DNA of 18,912 nt from Kangiellaceae bacterium (lineage in GTDB: Bacteria; Pseudomonadota; Gammaproteobacteria; Enterobacterales; Kangiellaceae), in NCBI GenBank assembly GCA_030590405.1, contig JAUUYO010000031.1:1-18912 (forward strand), written 5' to 3'. The position numbers and the translations under genes are program-made. Under the pieces are notes generated by a model. It ran no database searches. It was given only the letters and a program-made list of their open reading frames with translations, and had not been told where the DNA came from. Position 1 is the first letter of the stretch. Each line of letters opens with the position of its first letter. Positions 14,695-18,912 of the stretch are shown piece after piece.

Positions 14695-15267
14695 TTAGTT
14701 TCTGGCTGGTTTTTTTGCTAATTTTCTTTGTAATGTCCTACGGTGCATCCCCAAAGCGCGGGCAGATGCCGAGATATTTCCATCATTATTCTGCAATACT
14801 TTTTGGATATGTTCCCATTCTAATCTTTCAACCGACATCGGGTATTCATTAATTGGCGTTTGCGCGCCTTCACTTTTATTTTGGATATGTTCGAGTATTT
14901 CTCGAGCAGTAATGGGTTTGGCTAAATAATCATCAGCACCTAATTTTATTGCCTCAACCGCTGTTGAAATACTGGCATAACCGGTCAGAAGAATAATTCG
15001 GCATTGGGTATTAATTCTTCGAATTTTTTCGATCCATCGCAAACCAGAATCTGACTCAAGTTTTAGATCAAGTAAAATTGTCAACTTTGAGGTGCTTTTT
15101 ATCACTTGCATAGCATTTTCTGGCTCTGAAAAATGTTGTACTTTACAATTTAGCCGGGACAAACTACGCGCCAACACTTCCCGATAGGTCTGGTTATCAT
15201 CAATAATAACGATATTAACACTGGGCTGAATGTTAACGGGATCATTATCAATACTGTCGACATTCAT
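14695..15267 (-). CDS. regA: RegA/PrrA/ActR-type redox response regulator
   Basis: A 190-residue transcription factor that would be phosphorylated by the neighbouring kinase. The receiver domain (about 17-130) has the acidic pair D23-D24, phosphoacceptor D67 in ILLDLKL, T95 and K117. A short linker leads to a Fis-type helix-turn-helix (about 162-186: GNISASARALGMHRRTLQRKL), the strongly conserved C-terminus of the RegA/PrrA/ActR group. These regulators control respiration, redox carriers and metal or nitrogen pathways in response to quinone redox state. It overlaps regB by four bases. Confidence 0.92.
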   Translation of the reverse strand: MNVDSIDNDPVNIQPSVNIVIIDDNQTYREVLARSLSRLNCKVQHFSEPENAMQVIKSTSKLTILLDLKLESDSGLRWIEKIRRINTQCRIILLTGYASISTAVEAIKLGADDYLAKPITAREILEHIQNKSEGAQTPINEYPMSVERLEWEHIQKVLQNNDGNISASARALGMHRRTLQRKLAKKPARN

Positions 15268-16571
15268 ATTTTTTTGACCTCCGGAAACACAATTCGAGTC
15301 ATTGTTCCACCAGTTTCACTTTCGAGTAGCTGAATGTTGCCACCAGCCCGCTCAATGCTAACATTAGATAAAAACATTCCCCAACCTAAACCATCTTGTT
15401 TTTTGGTCGGCAGAATACGATTACCCAGCGACCGTTTTATATCCGGTGAAATTCCACTTCCAAAGTCTATGATTTCAATGATCACTTTATGATCTTCACA
15501 ATGAACTAAAAGCTGAAGGTTATTGTTATCGTTCGCTAAACTTGCGTCCGCCGCGTTATCAAGTAAATTGGTGATCGCTTGTTCGACGCTGATAGAAATG
15601 CTTTGCTCCAACGATGAAAAACTGTCCTGCCATTGTTGTTTTAATTTTATCTGTGGTCGATAAACTAACCAATTGTCAATAATTGAATACAATTGCTCTT
15701 TGAAGTTTAGTGTTAGATGATTTTTATCAACATCTTCCTGATTAATTAACTGTTGTTGAGCATGTTGGCTTTTATCGCTGAGCGCACCGATAATATTCTT
15801 GCAGTTAGTGATCTGGGTAACCAGCAACTGCATGTCTTTTTGCACATCTTCTGATAGTTCCAAATGCTGAAGATCATCAACAATAATTGCCATCGTGGAT
15901 AAAGGAGTCCCTAATTCATGGGCGGCACTCGCAGACATAATACCAAGCCCTAAGATCTGCTCGTCTTGCAAATGTTTCTCGCGCAAAGATTGCATTTTTT
16001 TTTCTTGCTTTAGCATTGCGTAACGAGTCAACAGGCCGAAAATAGCGATCAAAATGACGGTCAAAATAAAATTAACCCACATACCCGCAAGATGTAAGTG
16101 AAAAGAGGCCAATGGGCTGGACTCACCTAATTCCAAGGGACTCTGATAAACATTGAGCAAAGAATAAAGTATTAATTGAAGTGCGGTTATCGCCAACAGG
16201 TAACGTGGCGCTAACATAAATGAACCAAGTGCAACGAATAGCAATAATAGATAAATAAAGGGATTATTAGCGCCGCCCGAAAAATACACCAAGGCCGCCA
16301 GGAGCAATGAATCGATTGCGATATGGGTAAATAACTCAGCAGAACTGACTCGCCGCTCCTGAGCAACGATCCGGTAGCAATAGATTTCAAATATGATCTC
16401 TAAACCAAGCAAGCCCACTAACCATTCTAGTGGTAATTTGATATCCAAATACCCAACCGCAAACACGATGAGAGCAAGCTGGCCATTGATCGCAATAAGC
16501 CGAACCCGATTCAGGATGCTGATATTTTCCAAATTAGAGCCATTGGCTGATTGGTCAAGTTTATCTAGCAT
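15264..16571 (-). CDS. regB: RegB/PrrB-type redox sensor histidine kinase
   Basis: A 435-residue inner-membrane kinase. About six transmembrane segments fill residues 25-185. The loop motif GGANNPF (99-105) matches the GGxxNPF ubiquinone-binding heptapeptide of RegB. The H-box AHELGTPLS carries H218. The redox-active Cys region is conserved as TNCKNII (C257), in the place of R. capsulatus Cys265. The N-box (NLLDNAADAS, 335-344), G1 (DFGSGIS, 369-375) and G2 (GLGWGMFLS, 394-402) complete an ATP-binding domain. It should sense quinone pool and thiol redox state and control RegA. It is transcribed leftwards with regA and the cytochrome gene, and diverges from the copper receptor. Confidence 0.92.
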   Translation of the reverse strand: MLDKLDQSANGSNLENISILNRVRLIAINGQLALIVFAVGYLDIKLPLEWLVGLLGLEIIFEIYCYRIVAQERRVSSAELFTHIAIDSLLLAALVYFSGGANNPFIYLLLLFVALGSFMLAPRYLLAITALQLILYSLLNVYQSPLELGESSPLASFHLHLAGMWVNFILTVILIAIFGLLTRYAMLKQEKKMQSLREKHLQDEQILGLGIMSASAAHELGTPLSTMAIIVDDLQHLELSEDVQKDMQLLVTQITNCKNIIGALSDKSQHAQQQLINQEDVDKNHLTLNFKEQLYSIIDNWLVYRPQIKLKQQWQDSFSSLEQSISISVEQAITNLLDNAADASLANDNNNLQLLVHCEDHKVIIEIIDFGSGISPDIKRSLGNRILPTKKQDGLGWGMFLSNVSIERAGGNIQLLESETGGTMTRIVFPEVKKI

Positions 16572-16602
16572 AAATAACTGTCTAACATAAATAAATTCTC
16601 TA

Positions 16603-16632
16603 TTGACTTAAAAACTTGTCACTTGTGATTAT
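16603..16632 (+). promoter_or_regulatory. Putative promoter of the copper receptor gene
   Basis: TTGACT (16603-16608), five of six for a -35, is followed after 18 bases by GATTAT (16627-16632) preceded by TGT, giving an extended -10 (TGTGATTAT). Transcription would begin near 16639, leaving a leader of about 100 bases. Confidence 0.45.
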
Positions 16633-16675
16633 TCTACCTCGTCACCAAGAGTATAGCACTGCGACAATTGGTCAC
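16618..16675. promoter_or_regulatory. GTCAC repeats and RegA-box-like site between regB and the receptor gene
   Basis: GTCAC occurs in direct orientation at 16618, 16641 and 16671. The last forms GCGAC-N5-GTCAC (16661-16675), an imperfect inverted repeat that resembles the G-C-rich half-sites described for RegA/PrrA boxes. Its position between regB and a divergent gene suits autoregulation or control of both genes. Assignment to RegA is inference. Confidence 0.35.
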
Positions 16676-16737
16676 ATGGGATCTAAGTCAGCAAATGATT
16701 AGACTATATGGAGTTTATAACTGCGAGAGACAAAAAA

Positions 16738-18783
16738 ATGAAAATAAAAAAAGCTTTACTCCCCACTTTATTATCCTTAGCTTGCCATTCAGTATTAGCC
16801 AATGATGACAGCAATAATCATCCTACATTGATGATTACTGGTTCACCCATCCAGCAAAGTATGCAGGGTTCTACCGATCAACTCGATGAATACGATAATC
16901 AGGCAATTGTCGATGCTGGTGATTTACTCACTCGTTTTCCAGGCTTTTCGGCGATTCGTGCTGGCGGGCATGCCATCGATCCCGTTTTAAGAGGCCAAAG
17001 CCAAACCCGCATTAACCTATTACAACAAGGTGCCTTCCTTCACGGTGCAGGCCCTAATCGAATGGATTCACCCGGCTCTTATACCGAACCCTTTGGCTGG
17101 GATGAACTGCAGATTATTAAAGGTGTGGAAACATTGGTTTTTGGCGCTGGCGGCCCAGCAGGTACATTAAATTTCAAGCGTTATCGGCCTGATTTGGGTG
17201 ACGATCAGGTAACCGGAAAAATAATGGCGGCCTATTCACCAGATTATCATAAAATAGGGGCAGATATCGCCGCAGGCAGTGATGTTGGTTATCTGCGATT
17301 AATCAGTCAACATCACAATCAGGATAGCTATCAAGACGGTGATGGCAATACCACTCGCACCGCCTTTGAAACGACATCAAATACTCTGATCGCCGGTTAT
17401 ACACCAGAGCAAAATACCGAACTACGCTTTACCTATATGGCCAACCGAGGAAAAGACGCACTTTTTGCAGGCACCATGATGGATGGGCCAACAACCGATA
17501 TGGATGCAGCTCAATTACTTTTTTTAGACGGCGACCAATCCTCCAATAATTTCAGCGAATATCAAATCTACTGGAATAAAGCTCATCATGTGATGGATAA
17601 TTTTAGCCTCAGAGAGCAAACCGCACCAATGCGAATGCTAACTGATGCACATTCAAAAACCACCGGAGCCAAATGGTTAAGGAGTTGGCAAAATGAGAAG
17701 ACCATTTGGCAAATCAGCGCAGATTGGCAAAATGTGGACCGTCACGCTGAAAGATTAATGGGCATGATGGGAATACCTCAAATGCTGCAATCTCGTGTAT
17801 GGCCAGACAATGAGTTGGATATAAAAGGGATCGCTGTCGAAGCGGAATATCGGTTTGATGAGTCTGCCAGGATTAAATCGGGCGTTCGTTATGACCATGT
17901 CAATGCCAATTTCAAACAGACCGACATCATGGATAGCCTGCCACTCTATCAGAGCTATTATGAGAAAACTCCAACAGAATCTGATGAAAACAATATCAGC
18001 CTGTTCTCTCGCTATTATCAAAATATCGATAATGCACTCTATTGGGCCGGGATCAGTAGTACCGTGCGTACTGCCGATGCGACGGAGAGATATGTGGCGG
18101 CGAATAACATGACGACTATGATGCGTTGGATAGGGAATCCTGACATACAGCCAGAACGTCATAATCAATTAGAACTCGGCGGCAAATGGCATTTTGAAAA
18201 TGGCTGGCATGAATTGAATATTTATCATGACCAGGTCGATGATTTTATCCTGAGAGATCGTGCTCGTGGTCAGTCCGGTATTTTAGCAATGGATATGGCA
18301 ACTATTTATCGAAATGTTGATGCGACGCTGCAAGGGTTTGAATGGGCATTAAATACTTCGATAACAAAACAATGGAATTTTTATACCAATCTTGCCTATG
18401 TCAAAGGCGAAAATAAACAGACAGGACAAGCACTTTATCAAATTCCTCCCATCGAAGGACTTATTCAATTGAGTCATCAGGGTGATCAGTTAGGTTATTG
18501 GTTTGATGTCAAATGGGCTCTTTCACAAAATGATGTTGATGACAATATGATGACCGGTAGTGCTCTGGATGCGGGCGAATCCGACGGATGGGTCTCGGTT
18601 GATTTTAAGCTACGTTATGAATTTAGCAACGATTGGCAAGTCAGTGTCGGGATCAATAATTTATTTGATGAAACCTATGCCTACCACGTTAGCCGAGCTA
18701 ATATGGACCCGTTTAATCCGCAAGCCGTTTCAGTCAACGAACCTGGCAGGCAGTTTTGGTTATCGGTGCTGACAGAAATTTAA
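16738..18783 (+). CDS. oprC: TonB-dependent copper receptor (OprC/NosA-like)
   Basis: A 681-residue outer-membrane transporter predicted to import copper with TonB energy. The signal peptide spans 1-21 (ending SVLA before ND), which is why ATG 16738 is preferred to the in-frame ATG 16708; GAGAG lies just upstream. The plug domain (about 30-150) has the family signature DPVLRGQSQTRINLL (81-95), PNRMDSPGSY (106-115) and IIKGVETLVFGAGGPAGTLNF (126-146, read in two parts). A 22-strand barrel follows and ends in an aromatic-rich strand (RQFWLSV). Met clusters at 247-255 (MMDGPTTDM) and 341-349 (MGMMGIPQM) fit copper binding. The Cys that starts OprC's CxxxM copper site is Gly105 here, while M109 is kept. 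It is divergent from regB. Confidence 0.92.
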   Translation: MKIKKALLPTLLSLACHSVLANDDSNNHPTLMITGSPIQQSMQGSTDQLDEYDNQAIVDAGDLLTRFPGFSAIRAGGHAIDPVLRGQSQTRINLLQQGAFLHGAGPNRMDSPGSYTEPFGWDELQIIKGVETLVFGAGGPAGTLNFKRYRPDLGDDQVTGKIMAAYSPDYHKIGADIAAGSDVGYLRLISQHHNQDSYQDGDGNTTRTAFETTSNTLIAGYTPEQNTELRFTYMANRGKDALFAGTMMDGPTTDMDAAQLLFLDGDQSSNNFSEYQIYWNKAHHVMDNFSLREQTAPMRMLTDAHSKTTGAKWLRSWQNEKTIWQISADWQNVDRHAERLMGMMGIPQMLQSRVWPDNELDIKGIAVEAEYRFDESARIKSGVRYDHVNANFKQTDIMDSLPLYQSYYEKTPTESDENNISLFSRYYQNIDNALYWAGISSTVRTADATERYVAANNMTTMMRWIGNPDIQPERHNQLELGGKWHFENGWHELNIYHDQVDDFILRDRARGQSGILAMDMATIYRNVDATLQGFEWALNTSITKQWNFYTNLAYVKGENKQTGQALYQIPPIEGLIQLSHQGDQLGYWFDVKWALSQNDVDDNMMTGSALDAGESDGWVSVDFKLRYEFSNDWQVSVGINNLFDETYAYHVSRANMDPFNPQAVSVNEPGRQFWLSVLTEI

Positions 18784-18824
18784 CTCCTTCCCAAATCTCA
18801 TTATAGAAGAGTTTAAAAACGAGA

Positions 18825-18895
18825 AAGCCTTAGCTGTATAATTGTTTGCAAGCAAACAGACCAACACTCAAAGGGTGAAACAACAGCTAAGGCTT
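18825..18895. repeat. Multi-stem inverted repeat ending at an ATG
   Basis: AAGCCTTAGCTGT (18825-18837) and ACAGCTAAGGCTT (18883-18895) are exact 13-base reverse complements. Between them lie a perfect GTTTGC/GCAAAC hairpin (18844-18857) and a CACTC/GGGTG hairpin with one G-T pair (18865-18877). The folded form is a three-way junction. The right arm contains AAGG and stops immediately before ATG 18896, so in RNA it would hide the ribosome-binding site. The lack of a T run argues against a simple terminator for the receptor gene. Confidence 0.85.
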
Positions 18896-18912
18896 ATGAA
18901 TATTCTGCCTTA
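18896..18912 (+). CDS. Possible start of a further gene or insertion-sequence ORF (partial)
   Basis: ATG at 18896 opens a frame reading MNILP before the window ends. It directly follows the 13-bp inverted repeat, with AAGG three bases upstream. A structured leader that hides the start is common in insertion sequences, where it limits translation from read-through transcripts. Too short to identify. Confidence 0.3.

Noticed and set aside
17755..18168. Minus-strand 137-residue ORF
   Set aside because: It is opposite the well-conserved copper receptor barrel and has no recognisable domain or start signal.
18825..18895. tRNA gene or plain terminator
   Set aside because: The branched fold is suggestive of a cloverleaf, but there is no T-loop or anticodon arm arrangement and no CCA end. 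There is also no T run for termination.

Overview
The window is from a gammaproteobacterial chromosome, probably a marine or aquatic respiring organism. The evidence is the end of a 5-formyltetrahydrofolate cyclo-ligase gene lying close to rpiA (a neighbourhood seen in enterics and relatives), moderate-to-low GC, two periplasmic c-type cytochromes, a RegB/RegA-type redox two-component system, and a TonB-dependent copper receptor. No genus can be named from the sequence alone.

Layout. 1-1400: core metabolism (cyclo-ligase 3' end, rpiA), with an unlisted 42-residue secreted or membrane peptide gene on the minus strand at 296-424, followed by its own terminator. 1431-4890 (minus): a two-transmembrane dCache-PAS-GGDEF-EAL cyclic-di-GMP protein and a cytochrome c'-like protein. 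4905-4968: four 16-bp tandem repeats directly upstream of the cytochrome ribosome-binding site. 4976-10181 (minus): a tetR - membrane fusion protein - RND pump operon with a palindromic operator in front of tetR. 10299-10964 (plus): a ParD/ParE-type toxin-antitoxin pair with a near-consensus sigma70 promoter.

10961-11744 (minus) is the tail of a heavy-metal RND operon: an intact DUF3240 gene overlapping the last ~160 codons of a cusA/czcA-like gene whose 5' end is gone. 11745-13782 is a small acquired island: a possible insertion-sequence end relic, an orphan terminator, an imperfect long hairpin, an AHH-family nuclease toxin with its Imm11-type immunity gene, and the remains of a tyrosine integrase broken by a frameshift and an internal deletion that removes most of the catalytic core.

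13781-18783 looks like a redox and copper module: a membrane-anchored LuxR-type regulator, a class I cytochrome c, RegA and RegB homologues with overlapping genes, and a divergently transcribed OprC-like copper receptor. The shared regB/receptor intergenic region holds a plausible promoter, three GTCAC repeats and a site resembling a RegA box. The last ~90 bases form a multi-stem inverted repeat ending exactly at an ATG, probably the leader of another gene or insertion sequence that continues outside the window.
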